DNA of 26,580 nucleotides from Euprymna scolopes (lineage: Eukaryota > Mollusca > Cephalopoda > Sepiida > Sepiolidae). The notes below the pieces were generated by a model. That model was not told the origin of the DNA. It saw only the letters and a list, made by a program, of their open reading frames with translations, and did not search any database. The stretch's first letter is position 1. Every line of letters starts with the position of its first letter. Both the position numbers and the translations under genes were made by a program. Below, piece after piece: positions 1 through 9,500 of this stretch. The stretch lies in contig CM044488.1 in assembly GCA_024364805.1 (NCBI GenBank), forward strand, positions 67,544,044 to 67,570,623, written 5' to 3'.

Positions 1-399
1 AAAAAAAAAAAAAAACAAAGCAAAAAACAGCCACAATTATGTTCCCAGGTAGTGTGTTTAAAGATAGTAGATCCTTAATGGTTATCTTCCTTGTTTACCA
101 TACTGAATTGGTCGCACAACTGTTCCACATTAAAACATACAATAAAACTCAATATATTCTATTTTTATTTGTAATATTTTTTCTACTGGATAATGTTTCA
201 TAATTTTTGGAATTAATACTAATTTCACCATGGAATATAAGTACATAATAATGTTTTCACCTGAGATGCGTTGGTTTAAAAGATCACCAACGTAAACAAG
301 TACCAAACATTTTTTTCAGATGCATATTTATTTAGAATCAAGGTTTTCATTAAAAAAATAATGTCATGATTTACATCGTTGATCTATTTAATTTCCAAT
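1..399. other. AT-rich non-coding stretch
   Basis: The stretch opens with a 15-base A run and continues as AT-rich DNA with no reading frame, RNA or clear repeat that I can support. It ends where LINE-like sequence begins on the + strand. Confidence 0.5.
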
Positions 400-1700
400 T
401 CAATTTATATATGCAACAAAAGCTGCTAAACTTCTGTCCAACCAACAATATGGATTAAGGAAAGCCCGTTCTACTGGAGAACTCCTAACTGTAATCTCTG
501 AACGTATATGCCATGCACTGGACAAAGCAGGGGAAGGTAGGGCGGTAGCCCTAGATATATCTAAGGTTTTTTGACAGGGTATGGCATGATGGTCTTTTCA
601 GGAAAATCAGATCATATAGTATTACTGGTTGAATACTTAACATAATTAAATCCTACTTAAATAAGAGAAGAACCCAGGTTGTCCTCGATGGCCGTATATC
701 AAAACAATATGATATAAATGTGGGTGTACCTCGTCGATCCTTGGATCTTTATCATTCCTGATATTCATAAATGACCTCCTTGATAAAATTGTTTCTGAGA
801 TGGGTATATTTGCTGATGACTCCACGCTCTATAACATGCACAAAAAGAAAACGAATGAACACGTATCTAAGGCAAGGGTGGAAACTCTAGAGGAAAACCT
901 CCAGTCTGTAATGGAATGGGGACGAAAATGGATGGAAACATTCAGTGCTGCCAAGACTAAACTTGTTTCCTTTAATAATTACAAGAAACATTCTTAACCA
1001 CTAATCGCTATTGGCTACCTGAAAATACTTTGTTCAAACTCCTCGGCCTAACATTCACAGGAACACAAGTTAGAACAGATACATCGACGGCATTGCTGCA
1101 GCTGCTGTGTGGAAGGTGGGCTCTCTCTACTGTGCTAGAAAGTTATTACACCTGAAAGTATCCTGTACCTCTACAAGGCCACAATTCGCCCATGTATGAA
1201 GTACAGTTGTCATATTTGGGCTGGTGCATTTGCTACTAGTCTCTCGCTCCTGGACAGGGTTCAAAAGAGAGTCGCCAACGTAATAGAGTACCGAACTGTC
1301 AGCCTCTCGTATCGACAAAATGTTGTAGCCCTCTGCCTGTTTTACAAATATTTTAATGGTTGATGCTCTGACAAACTTCAAGCCCCTCGATATAAATACC
1401 TCTGTCAAACTAGACAAGCAGCAAAATCCCACCCCTATATAGTAGAGATTCCCAGATGATAGAAAACCTTCTACTCTAATAGTTTCTTCCTCAGAATTGC
1501 TAGACTTTGCAATTCTCTTCCGGGTTCCTGCTTCCCGACTGTACTGATATGCAGAAGTTCAAGTGTAATGTAAACTGACATCTTGTTGCTCAAATCCTTA
1601 GATAGTATCCCTGCAATTATGTCCCAGATAGCAGTGCCCTACTTTAAAGTTGCACTGTGCCTTGTTTGAGATGGTAATAAAAACAAGTGCAGTTCACAAA
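400..1700 (+). mobile_element. Decayed LINE, copy A1 (RT to 3' end)
   Basis: This is a 5'-truncated, degenerate non-LTR retrotransposon with a reverse transcriptase of the jockey/CR1-like kind. In order along the + strand I can read LLSNQQYGLRK near 435-465, AGEGRAVALDISK near 527-566 (motif A), SKQYDINVGVP near 700-731 (start of motif B), and FADDSTLY near 811-834, the catalytic box that corresponds to YADD. After these come VMEWGRKWMETF near 910-944, LYKATIRPCMKY near 1170-1205, and the C-terminal tail down to about 1575. The frame changes several times (for example just after LDISKV, and again after NVGVPR), and in-frame stops are present, so it cannot encode a working enzyme. The 3' untranslated part runs to about 1700 with A-rich sequence. 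The closest relatives in the window are copies A2 (5200-6910) and A3 (13722-14152). The exact family name is not certain; the LINE assignment is. Confidence 0.85.
800..997 (+). pseudogene. RT palm fragment with FADD box (LINE A1)
   Basis: A 65-codon open fragment of the LINE A1 reverse transcriptase. It starts inside the conserved segment EMGIFADDSTLY, which carries the two catalytic aspartates of motif C. It continues into the segment with WGRKWMETFSAAKT (normally W..KW...FN..KT, motif D), then stops. It is only a piece of a roughly 900-residue polyprotein family, with no start of its own and no regulatory signals. Confidence 0.7.
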
Positions 1701-2601
1701 ATAAAACGGCTAATTAACATTTATTTTTTTAAACTTATTTAAATACATAAGTCACAAGTATTTATGATTTTAATAGTTTTATTTTAGTAAATATTACTTA
1801 TGATTTCGTGTATAAATCTTAAGGGAAATCAATAAAACAAAACTGATATTATATACTTTATTAATTTATTTTTAAGTTAAATTCAGTATATATATCACAA
1901 TGGGATATGATTGAAGAACCGAAAATTCAAACATTTCAGCATTTGTTCTTTTTTTTTGGGGGGGAGGACAACATCAAACGTCCATGATCTTTATCAAAAA
2001 GTCATGCTTCCATTGTTTAGGACGTTATTTTCTTTATGGGTTTTATTATTTGTTTATTTTCACCAAAATCTTTTTTTTTTAATTTATTTATATATTTATT
2101 TCTTTTTTACAAGCAGTTACGGCAGTATGGAATGTATTTCCACTCCCGTCACTTTCCTCCGGAAATATAGGAGAAGATGCCGACGTAGTCGAACGTGATG
2201 CATGTGCTAAGTCACTTAAGTGCCTCTTCCTCGGAGTTAAACGTTAGAAACAAAATTAATAAAGGGTCATATTTATTAAAAAAACAAAAAAAAAAACCAA
2301 AAAAAAACAAAGGGAAATAAATGTTATGACAATTGGTAAAAATGAAAATGTACTGATAATATGCAAGAATAATGATTGAGGTTATTTATCATTTCCGAAA
2401 TAATACGATAAAAAAATCAAATCTTGATATGTACACCTTTATCAAAATTAGAATAAAAAAAAACTTCGTCAACACGCAACAATCTCCTGAACCCGAAAAG
2501 CATATTTGTATGTAATGTATGCATTGAGAAGGGCGCCCAGAAACGGTGTCCCTGTTAGACTAGTGCAGTTGAAAACGAAAACTAAAATATAAGAATGGTC
2601 T
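1701..2601. other. AT-rich non-coding stretch
   Basis: Low-complexity AT-rich DNA with A and T runs (for example T-rich 2070-2108 and A-rich 2278-2312). A more balanced island at about 2110-2240 contains a CACTTAAGTG palindrome. An open frame from 1911 to 2198 reads like translated T-rich spacer and has no recognisable domain, so I do not call a gene. Confidence 0.45.
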
Positions 2602-2763
2602 TTAACCCTTCCAACTCTGCAGTGGCGTTATATCGATCCTAGCAACATAGCTAAATAGACGACACTGCTGATGTTTCGGCCTTCTAATAATAAATACGTT
2701 ATCAAATAATTTTACTCTTTTTGGCTAATTTTTGCTTACTTGTGTCAGGGTTCAAAGGGTTAA
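2602..2763. mobile_element. Small piggyBac-like MITE
   Basis: A 162-bp unit is bounded on both sides by TTAA (2602-2605 and 2760-2763). Just inside are imperfect terminal inverted repeats: CCCTTCCAACTCTG on the left, and CCCTTTGAACCCTG read from the right on the other strand (11 of 14 positions agree). A TTAA target duplication followed by CCCTTT-type ends is the signature of piggyBac transposons and their non-autonomous relatives. There is no transposase frame inside, so it would depend on an element elsewhere. Chance cannot be excluded with such short ends. Confidence 0.5.
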
Positions 2764-3299
2764 AACAGGACATGGACAAGTCGCAAAGTACACGAGTGGG
2801 TTAATGATTGGTTAACTAGTTTTAGAGTTTGCCACACAAAAGAGACAAATAGGCTGTTTTAGATATTACTTATTTAAATAAATACAAAAGTAGTTTTCAC
2901 CTAACTATATTAACATCAAAACGTTTTATGTTTATTTAATCCATTTATTAAAATACCGTATATATAGTAATCTGCAAACACATAGAAACAGCAATAGGTA
3001 GGTATTCTTTATTTGTATACTTATTTTTCAAAGTTTCTCTAATAAATAAATATTCTCTATTTGTAATTTGTGTTGTCATATTTTCTCATATTACACACAT
3101 TTTGTATATTATTTTTTGATGATACTTTTTTTTTAATTTCATTTTTATTAAAACGTCTGATGTCGCTGTGATGCCTGAGAACTTTGATCTTGGTCAAAAG
3201 GACAAGAAACTATAAAAGTGTTAAATGAATGAAAAAACAAACAAACAAAAATTCCATTATTGTATTATCTTTTAATGGGGGTGAGTAGTGTAGTATTAG
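2764..3299. other. AT-rich non-coding stretch
   Basis: AT-rich spacer with T runs and an AAACAAACAAACAAA microsatellite near 3237-3250. No gene, RNA or mobile element could be supported. Confidence 0.45.
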
Positions 3300-3960
3300 T
3301 TCTGATCTCATAAGACTGTCTTCCCAGGAATTACCTCCTCCTTTTGAAGGAGGTTGGGGGGGGTCGTCCCAGGTATTACATCCTTTTTGGGGAAGGAGGT
3401 AATGTAGTATTCGTTCTGTTGGTATGCTACTACACTCGTAGGTATTACTTTTTCTTTTTATTGCCGAACCCCCAAAGGTATTACCTCCTTATGTTAGAGA
3501 TGATAGTGTAGTATCTGTTTTGTTGTCATGATATCATACTATCAGACATTACCTCCTTTTTGGAGGAGGCAGTGTCGTAAATGTTCGATCGCTCATCACG
3601 ATACTATCCTTCCAGGCATTACTTTTTCTTTTGTGTAGGGGGTGAATCCTCTCAGGCCTTCCTTACCTCCTCATTTTAATTCCTTATGATACAGTCCTCC
3701 CGGGCATTACCTTCTCTTTTTGAGGAGGGGACAGAATAGTATATGTTCGTTCTTCATGATAGCATCCTTCCAGTATATTATCTTTTATTTGAGGGGAGGG
3801 GGCATAGTGTCGTATCTGTTCTGTTATCATAATATCATCCTCTGGGGAAGGTTACGGTAGTATTCATTCATCATGATACCATCATCTCATTAATTACTTC
3901 CTCTGAGAGAGTTCAGTGTACTATATATTCGGTCACTATGATACCATACTCTATATGCAA
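3300..3960 (+). repeat. Degenerate ~70-bp minisatellite with hairpin units
   Basis: About ten diverged units follow one another. Each has the order CATTACCTCCTTTTT, GGAGGAGG, CAGTGT-GTA, TGTTCGTTC, ATCATGATAC, CATCCTTCCAG. The ATTAC anchor lies near 3330, 3374, 3442, 3479, 3548, 3618, 3706, 3775 and 3893, giving spacings of about 68-70 bp mixed with shorter units of about 37-46 bp. Within each unit the CCTCC and GGAGG segments can pair as a small stem. Similar CAGGCATTACC-CTCC...GAG segments recur in the dispersed repeats at 9335 and 24463, so the array may have grown from part of that repeat. No coding potential. Confidence 0.7.
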
Positions 3961-4325
3961 CTGGAGGGAGCACATCTGCTAGTAACTTATATTTCCTCAA
4001 GATTTGGCATTTTTGTTTTATCTAACCAAGCCAAACGTTCTGTGTATGAATAAAATATAAGGACCAATCCTATCTTGTATGATAAAGCATCCTTTATGGC
4101 CACGTGGTCTGCTGAGGAGGGACCGTTAAGTGCTATTATGTTAGCAAGTAAAGGGGGATATATGATAAAAAGAAAAGAGCATCTATGTTATTTTATTTAT
4201 TCAAAATGATTTGTCTCTTATTTACTCCAACATTTGTAAAAGGCAACGTTTTCGTTTTAGACAAGTGATCTTTTAAAGCAAATTAGGGTTCTTTTTTGGC
4301 AATTTCTTAATTTATAGGTTGTAGG
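3961..4325. other. Unclassified non-coding stretch
   Basis: Mixed-composition spacer without a supportable gene. It may include older repeat debris, but no second copy was found in the window. Confidence 0.4.
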
Positions 4326-4425
4326 TTGGTTGGTTGTTTTTGTTTTACGGCATATCAACCCTTTTTAGGTTATTTAATGCCAAATCAAAAGATTTTGAAG
4401 AAAAATTTTTAATAGAATATTTGTT
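4326..4425 (+). repeat. Dispersed repeat module, copy 1 of 2
   Basis: The segment around TGTTTTACGGCATATCAACC, followed by TTATTTAATGCC, recurs in diverged form at 13541-13620 as GGTTTTACGGCATACCAACC and TTATTTAATGCTG. Finding it twice in 26 kb marks an interspersed repeat. The class is unknown; it could be part of a SINE or a LINE 3' region. Confidence 0.55.
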
Positions 4426-4439
4426 GTTTTCAAGTCGGT

Positions 4440-4600
4440 TTCTATTTAACCCATAGTTGGGACCCTAACAGGTACTACCACTCCGGGTCAGAGTGGACCT
4501 GGGAGCAATGGCAATTAAAGAGTGGCTCCACACTCCCCAAAGCCTGCAAGCTTGGGCCTCACCACTGGATATAGTTTAAGGTCATATCCAAGACCATAGG
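4440..4600 (+). repeat. Probable interspersed repeat body
   Basis: A moderately GC-rich stretch in AT-rich surroundings. It contains the hairpin CCACTC-(7 nt)-GAGTGG near 4480-4499 and a GGGACCCTAACAGGTACTAC segment. It directly follows the 4326 module and may be part of the same element. The call rests on composition and context only, since no second copy is visible here. Confidence 0.3.
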
Positions 4601-4669
4601 TTGTAGGAGACAACGGTTAATTTGTTTTGTCCGCATTTCGTGTAAACTTGCCATACTTTACTGTTTTAA

Positions 4670-4865
4670 TACCTAATTATTATTATTAGTAGTAGTAGTA
4701 GTAGTATTCCATCTTACACGCTGGCATGTGTTATACAGCTTTTAGAAATTGACTTCCAACCTTATCTCTAGTCAGATTTCTTTAGAAAGAATTTCCTTAA
4801 TTAAGGCAAATTTTCTATAGTCCAGATACCCTTCCTGATGCCAACCTAGTGAGGAGATCCATAGT
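4670..4865 (+). mobile_element. Degenerate cephalopod-type SINE fragment
   Basis: After an (ATT)n/(AGT)n tract come CACGCTGGCATGTGTTATAC, then CTAGTCAGATTTC, TTTTCTATAGTCCAGATACC and CTTCCTGATGCCAACC. These follow, in order, the segments CATGCTGGCATGGGTTGGAC, CCAATCTGATTTGGC, TTTCTACAGCTGGATGCC and CTTCCTAACGCCAACC that I recall from a very abundant coleoid cephalopod SINE. That match is from memory, not a search. Many substitutions and indels mean an old insertion. Its (ATT)n neighbour is typical of where such copies sit. Confidence 0.5.
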
Positions 4866-5199
4866 TTTTATCAAAACACCATCTTTACCACCAAGGTTAA
4901 AGACAGCTTTACTCGACATTAAATTATTAAATAAATAGTAATATTTTTTTAAAAGCATTTTTTTTTATTACTAAAATATAGTTTTAAGCAAAAATGAACC
5001 ATTTGAGAGCAATGAGACCCTGTTGAAACCAATTTCACTGTAAATAATAAATGACCGTACATTAAGATTACCACATTATTCTGTACCATTCTAAAATAAA
5101 ATTATGCACAAATTAAAACATTCTGGAGATAAATCGTATTACATTGTTTTTAAATTCATTGAAACGAAGATGCAAATATTTTAACACATTTTCAATCCA
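4866..5199. other. AT-rich non-coding stretch
   Basis: Low-complexity AT-rich DNA between the SINE-like fragment and LINE copy A2. Nothing else is supported. Confidence 0.4.
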
Positions 5200-5668
5200 A
5201 ACAATGTAAACGGCTACTATTTGGGATAGTGTGTAATGGGGGATCGTGGGGAGTTGAGCAGCAAGATATTACATTAAAACTTCATATTACATTTAAACTT
5301 CTTCAGGTTAGTACAATCAGAAAAGCAGGACACAAGAAGGGAATTCCAAAGTCTAGCAGTTCAGAGAAAGAAACTATTAGAGTAGAAAGCTTTCTAGCAT
5401 CTAGGGACCTCAACAGTGAAGGGGTGAAATTTTTCTGCTTGCATGATTAGTCTATGTATGTCAAGGAGGAACAAGTGCTTTGAATTCATCAAAGCACATT
5501 CCATTAAAGTACTTATAAAACAAGCACAAGGATGAAATATTGCCGCGATAGGACAGAGGTTGGAATCTGGCTGACAGTGCAGGACCTATTATATTTCAAA
5601 CTCTTTTTTGGACACTGACTATGAGTGAGAAACTAGTGGTAGATGCCCCAGTCCACATGTGGCAACAC

Positions 5669-5902
5669 TTACTCCATGCATGGGCAAACTGTGGCTTTGT
5701 AAAGACATAGCATATTCTCTGGTGTGAATAACTTTCTAGTACAGAAGAGGGAGCCTACCTTTTTTGCAACAACCTTAGCAATGTATTTGTTCCAATAATT
5801 ATTGCCTGTTGGGGACTTTTGAGAAGAATTCTTGTAGTTGTTAAAGGAAATAAACTTAGTCTTAGCATTAAATGTTACCATCCATTTAAAGCCCCATTCC
5901 AC
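5669..5902 (-). pseudogene. RT thumb/C-terminal fragment (LINE A2)
   Basis: A 77-codon open piece of the A2 reverse transcriptase. It begins at MEWGFKWMVTF and runs through KVVAKKVGSLFCTRKLF and MLCLYKATVCPCME. It aligns with A1 at 910-1205 and with the B1 segment AKIAGKIMGSFYRYSRYLP. It is a remnant with no independent promoter or start. Confidence 0.65.
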
Positions 5903-6276
5903 TACAGACTGAATGTCATTTTCTAGGGTTCTGCTATTGCCTTGGATATGTGTACATTCATTTTGATCTCATGTCTACCAAAGAGCATGATGTCATCAGC
6001 AAATATACCCATCTGAGAATTTTATCAGGGAGGTCATTCATGAATATCAGAGATAATAAAGGTTCCAAGATCGACTCCTGGGACACACCTGCATTAATAT
6101 CATGTTGTTTAGACATGATATTAATGCAATGACAACCTGGATTTTTCTCTTGCCTCAAAACGATCTGATGTTTAGTATTCACCCAAAAATACAATAAAAT
6201 TGAATTTTTGTGAGAAGCCCTTCATAACAGACCTTCTTAAAGGCTTTGGATATATCAAGGGCTACAGGTCTAACCG

Positions 6277-6793
6277 TTTTTTTTTTTTAACTTATCAAGG
6301 CCCGGAGGCCACTCAAGGATAAGGGTTACTAAGTGTTAGGTAGATGGTGAGACAAGATCAGTCACGGTGGAACTTGGGTAGTGCTAGATTATCTAAATGG
6401 GCCACTCAAAGTCAGCCAGGAAGCAGATGTGGTATTGTATTTCTAGGAAAGTAACTCTACTCATGGAAATTTCATTTAGATTTGGGCATAGATAGGGAGC
6501 GAGGAAAGTTGCTGGCAGTTGTTTTAGCTAGGCGAGTATTTGTTGTAGAAGTTTTAAGAGGAGGGACCATAGATTGGAGCTCAGTCGAACACCTACCATA
6601 TTGATAGAGCAGAGGGAGTAGGGAGGCGGAAAGGTCATCGCCCACTAAATTTTGAAGACTGTTTTGCACCCAGGAAAGAAAGGGTACATTTTGAGGCTTT
6701 ACCCTAGATGTAGCAATAGTACTCCATCTTAAACCGTATTTGACTCTTGTATAGATAGAGGATTGTGTCGGGAGTGAGATACTTTCTGGAGAA
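6277..6793 (-). mobile_element. 5'-truncated LINE 3' end (copy B2) nested in A2
   Basis: A roughly 515-bp LINE fragment on the - strand. On that strand it starts near 6793 with sequence like LPTQSSIYTRVKYGLRWSTI, passes VQNSLQNLVGDDLSASLLPL and YGRCSTELQSMVPPLKT, and ends with a 3' untranslated part containing CTTATCCTTGAGTGGCC and GGGCCTTGAT, then a 12-base poly(A) (T run at 6277-6288). The same 3' end occurs in copy B1 at 14697-14735. Severe 5' truncation plus a poly(A) tail is what target-primed reverse transcription leaves. A2 sequence resumes on both sides, so B2 is younger than A2. No clear target-site duplication is visible. Confidence 0.75.
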
Positions 6794-6910
6794 TTCCCTG
6801 CCTTATCAAATGCACGGTATATGCGTTCAGAGATGACAGTTTAAATATCTGCAGTAAAATTGGATTACCTAAATCCATACTATTAGTCAAAAAGAAGCTT
6901 AGCATTTAAA

Positions 6911-7435
6911 AGATGGTAGACTCAAAACGAAAGTGGGGGGAGACTGCTAAATCTTTAACATAAAGTTCAAAATTGATCTATAAAAAGCCTCTCCCCAATT
7001 TAAAAAAAGAAACAAAACGTTTTTATATATAAAAGATAAAAAAAAAGCCAGAATATGACCTCTTGTATTTGCCCTCATGATTAATCAGTGGTTTCGTTGG
7101 TTCTGTAAGAAAGTGGTTGCCTTTGTTTCTTTTTTTTTTTTAAAGAAAACAAACTCGACATAAAGAAAACAATGAACTGATTATTTTATAAAAATCTAAT
7201 TCAATTTTCACTGTCACTAGAATAATTGAAGAGAAGGTCAACTTTAAAAAGTAAAATTAGAACATGTTTTTATTTATTTTTATTTTTATTTTTATTTTTT
7301 TCAAGGTGTGATCTTTATTTTATCATTTAATTTATTGACTCAGAATCTTTCATTTGACAAAATGTACAAAATTGTCAGACAATTTGTCTGTGGTAAGGCA
7401 AAGGCACATTTCAAACATACAAAATATGGACAGTG
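6911..7435. other. AT-rich non-coding stretch
   Basis: AT-rich spacer with A and T runs. A (TTTTTA)n-type microsatellite lies at 7266-7301. No gene or other element is supported. Confidence 0.45.
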
Positions 7436-7573
7436 CTATTTTTAGATAGCATTTTCAAATTAAATTCAAAGTTTTGGCATGTTTTGTTTATTAAATTATG
7501 AGATGAAAATAGGTTAAAAAACAACAAATAAAAAATGCCCTTCTCCTCAAGTTAAAAATGGATTCTAAATAAT
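7436..7573. repeat. Dispersed repeat module shared with 18002-18206
   Basis: The order TTTTTAGATAGC, TTTTCAAATTAAA, TTTTGTTTATTAAATT, CTCCTCAAGTTAAAAATGG, TTCTAAATAAT is matched at 18002-18206 by TTTTTTAGATAAGC, TTTTCAAATTAAAA, TTTTGTTTATTAAATT, CTCTCAATATAAAGAATGG, TTCTAAATAAT. The second copy has about 70 extra bases in the middle. Both copies lie just left of sequence carrying ATGGCG/ATGGCC motifs, so they may be one end of a larger element of unknown class. Confidence 0.5.
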
Positions 7574-8218
7574 ATTAATTCAGTACAGCCCGCATTCTAC
7601 ATCATTTCACACAAAATGGCGACCATTTTTTAAAGTATTTACCCTTTCATCAGAATAGACTGGATGTGACATGAAATCGGTTTAATATGAGAAATGTACC
7701 ACCATCCTCCTTGAAAAAGAGGCACTGAATGGTTATAAAAATAATCTTGATCGAACTAGAGATGAATCAGGCGACTAGCAATAAACCCATCCAGAGGAAA
7801 GAGGTAAAGTTTGGGAGGATGCTATCCTTAGATCAAACAGAACCATACTCCATTCTGATATTAGATCGAAAGCCCATTAACAATTTTATTCAATTAAATA
7901 ACCTCACGATGACATAATTCCATTAAATTTCACAAAAATCTGATTTTTAGTGTGTGAGGTAGGGTGAGAAAGGACCGACATGTAACAGCTGCTTAAAAAA
8001 ATGTATTTCGTACGGTTAAAAGAAAAAAAAAATGGAAGTATTTATGGGATTTAAACATTTCGTAAAATTGATTTTGATTTTTTATTATAAAATCAGATTC
8101 TTTCATTGGATTATCTTTAAAAAAAAAAAATGTAAATATCTTCTTGCAATAAATTAAGAGAATGGACGGAATAAAGGAGGTGTCAGTGGCTGAAACGAAA
8201 ATGAAAGTAAAAACACTG

Positions 8219-8245
8219 CTGAGCAATGTCAGGCAAATACAGCGC
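8219..8245 (-). repeat. Possible element terminus motif
   Basis: GAGCAATGTCAGGCAAATAC resembles the reverse complement of the GC-rich motif GGTACCCGGCGTTGCCC at 14153-14181, and also the sites at 19131-19157 and 24950-24980. The match here is weak. Confidence 0.3.
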
Positions 8246-8355
8246 ATGCTAAACATAGATAACGAATTGGTTATTTTATCAGTTCCAGCAAAATAAAGAC
8301 ACTTGAACTATATTGCCGGTCGCTTCATATTTATTTATGGTAAATCTGTTGTTTT

Positions 8356-8582
8356 TTCACACAAAATGGCGACCAACTGTGACGTCTGCTATTTTCAAGC
8401 GTTATACTTCAGAGCTTTTTATAAAAAAAAATACTGTTTTTATTTTCACAATAAAACTGAAAAAAAAAAAAAAATTTCTACACGTTGTTTTCGGTAAACT
8501 TTCGTAGACAAACGTTTTGAATCATCACTTAAAAAGAGCAGACGCTTAATTGATGTCACAGTCGGTCGCCATTTTGAGTGAA
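8356..8582. repeat. Inverted repeat with ATGGCGACC in both arms
   Basis: The left arm 8356-8383 and right arm 8555-8582 are inverted copies matching at 26 of 28 positions; each holds CAAAATGGCGACC followed by ACTGTGAC. Farther in, GCGTCTGCTCTTTTTAAG (right, reverse strand) pairs with GTCTGCTATTTTCAAG on the left after a short indel, so the arms were originally longer. A single AAAATGGCGACC also lies at 7613-7624. This looks like a diverged fold-back or MITE. ATGGCG with an AA-A prefix is also the core of YY1-type binding sites, which may be coincidence. Confidence 0.6.
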
Positions 8583-8590
8583 AAGCTACA

Positions 8591-9035
8591 TATTCATCTT
8601 ATTTATCTACTTTTTTTCAACTTTAAAGGGGAAATGATAAATAAGAACACTAATAGTAAGATTTAATACGATTTTAAAAAAATGTTTTTTCATCTTCACT
8701 CATTTCACAGACATTAAGTTTTCAACAAAAATGCTTTCTTCGATAATTAAATAATTTAGTTATTTAGAACTGAAAAAAAATATAGATATCTTTATCTAAA
8801 TAAAGTTGGGGTTTTTTTTTTAGTATTCTTTCTTTAAGTTTTTTTTTTTCTTTAAAACTTACCATAAAATTTAAATTATCATCTTCTTCATTGTTGACCT
8901 CAAATTCCTTTAATGAAGTAATGCCCATTTACTCTTGTAGTTTAAAGATGCCAGAAAAAAAAAGGGACGTTCAGTTGTGGCAGAGAACGCGTTTAGTTCT
9001 GATTGTTTCCTTGACATGATTAATATCCGGCCTTC
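8591..9035. other. AT-rich non-coding stretch
   Basis: AT-rich DNA with T runs (8811-8821 and 8841-8851). No supportable gene. Confidence 0.4.
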
Positions 9036-9240
9036 TGAAAAAATGTTCTGTTCGGTCCCAGAATATCCTATCGGGCGTTACATCCTTCTTTCAGAGGGAG
9101 GATGGGTTTATTGCCTGCCGCCTTCATCAAGGAATGTGTCAACCAGGATATTTTTGTTCCAGGTCTGAAGTGCCCTCTTTTTCTTGCTGGGCTGAATTTC
9201 ACACACTAAAAGTGACTGTGTCAATCACATACAATTTTTA
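9036..9240 (+). repeat. Dispersed repeat R2, diverged copy
   Basis: The segment TCGGGCGTTACATCCTTCTT, then CAGAGGGAGGATGGGTTTAT and TGCCTGCCGCC, has the same layout as the better copy at 9335 (CAGGCATTACC, CAGATGAGATTGGTTTATTG). CTGAAGTGCCCTCTTT near 9165 matches the region after it in the copies at 10290 and 24463. A 63-codon open frame here (8977-9168) reads through the repeat and is not a gene. Confidence 0.45.
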
Positions 9241-9334
9241 GTTAATGAACCTGGTAAATAGGCTGTTTTGACCAATTTCGTACTAGTCGGGAGAAATCTG
9301 GTTGACCAAATCCTTTTTGTCGGAATGAGGTGTG

Positions 9335-9500
9335 GTTCGGTTTCGTTTCAGAATTTCATTCTCCCAGGCATTACCATCTCCTTCAGATGAGATTGGTTTA
9401 TTGTCAGTAGCTTCAAATAATATTACTAGGAAATTCTAACAAATCTGTTTTCAGCTATTTTGTACACTTTCAGAGTGCCTCTTCAGGGTTTTTTTTTTTG
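9335..9500 (+). repeat. Dispersed repeat R2, second copy
   Basis: Contains CTCCCAGGCATTACCATCTC, CAGATGAGATTGGTTTATTG, then AAATTCTAACAAATCTG and TTTCAGAGTGCCTCTTCAGG. These are shared in order with 10290-10540 and 24463-24690. The unit is about 250-300 bp when complete; class unknown. Confidence 0.55.

Larger units (their letters stand above)
5200..6910 (-). mobile_element. Decayed LINE, copy A2, split by a younger LINE
   Basis: Same LINE family as A1, on the - strand. Read from high to low coordinates: an upstream RT part near 6790-6910 (LLTN, then ISERIY-like sequence); a break filled by LINE B2; then VALDISKAF near 6240-6262, SKQHDINAGVSQ near 6078-6113, FMNDLPDKI near 6014-6050, EWGFKWMVTFN near 5870-5900, SLFCTRKLFTPENMLCLYKA near 5693-5755, and a C-terminal tail ending near 5270. 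The FADD box has decayed to LMTS. Stops and frame changes are frequent, so it is dead. Its 3' untranslated end near 5200 still resembles that of A1 around 1600-1650. Within it, 6090-6128 forms a perfect palindrome absent from A1 and A3. Confidence 0.85.

Noticed and set aside
1911-2198. 95-codon + strand open frame
   Set aside because: Mostly Phe, Leu and Tyr from T-rich spacer, with no domain, no splice context and no repeat of known coding origin.
3300-3960. CRISPR-like array
   Set aside because: Units are contiguous and diverged with no unique spacers, and the DNA is animal.
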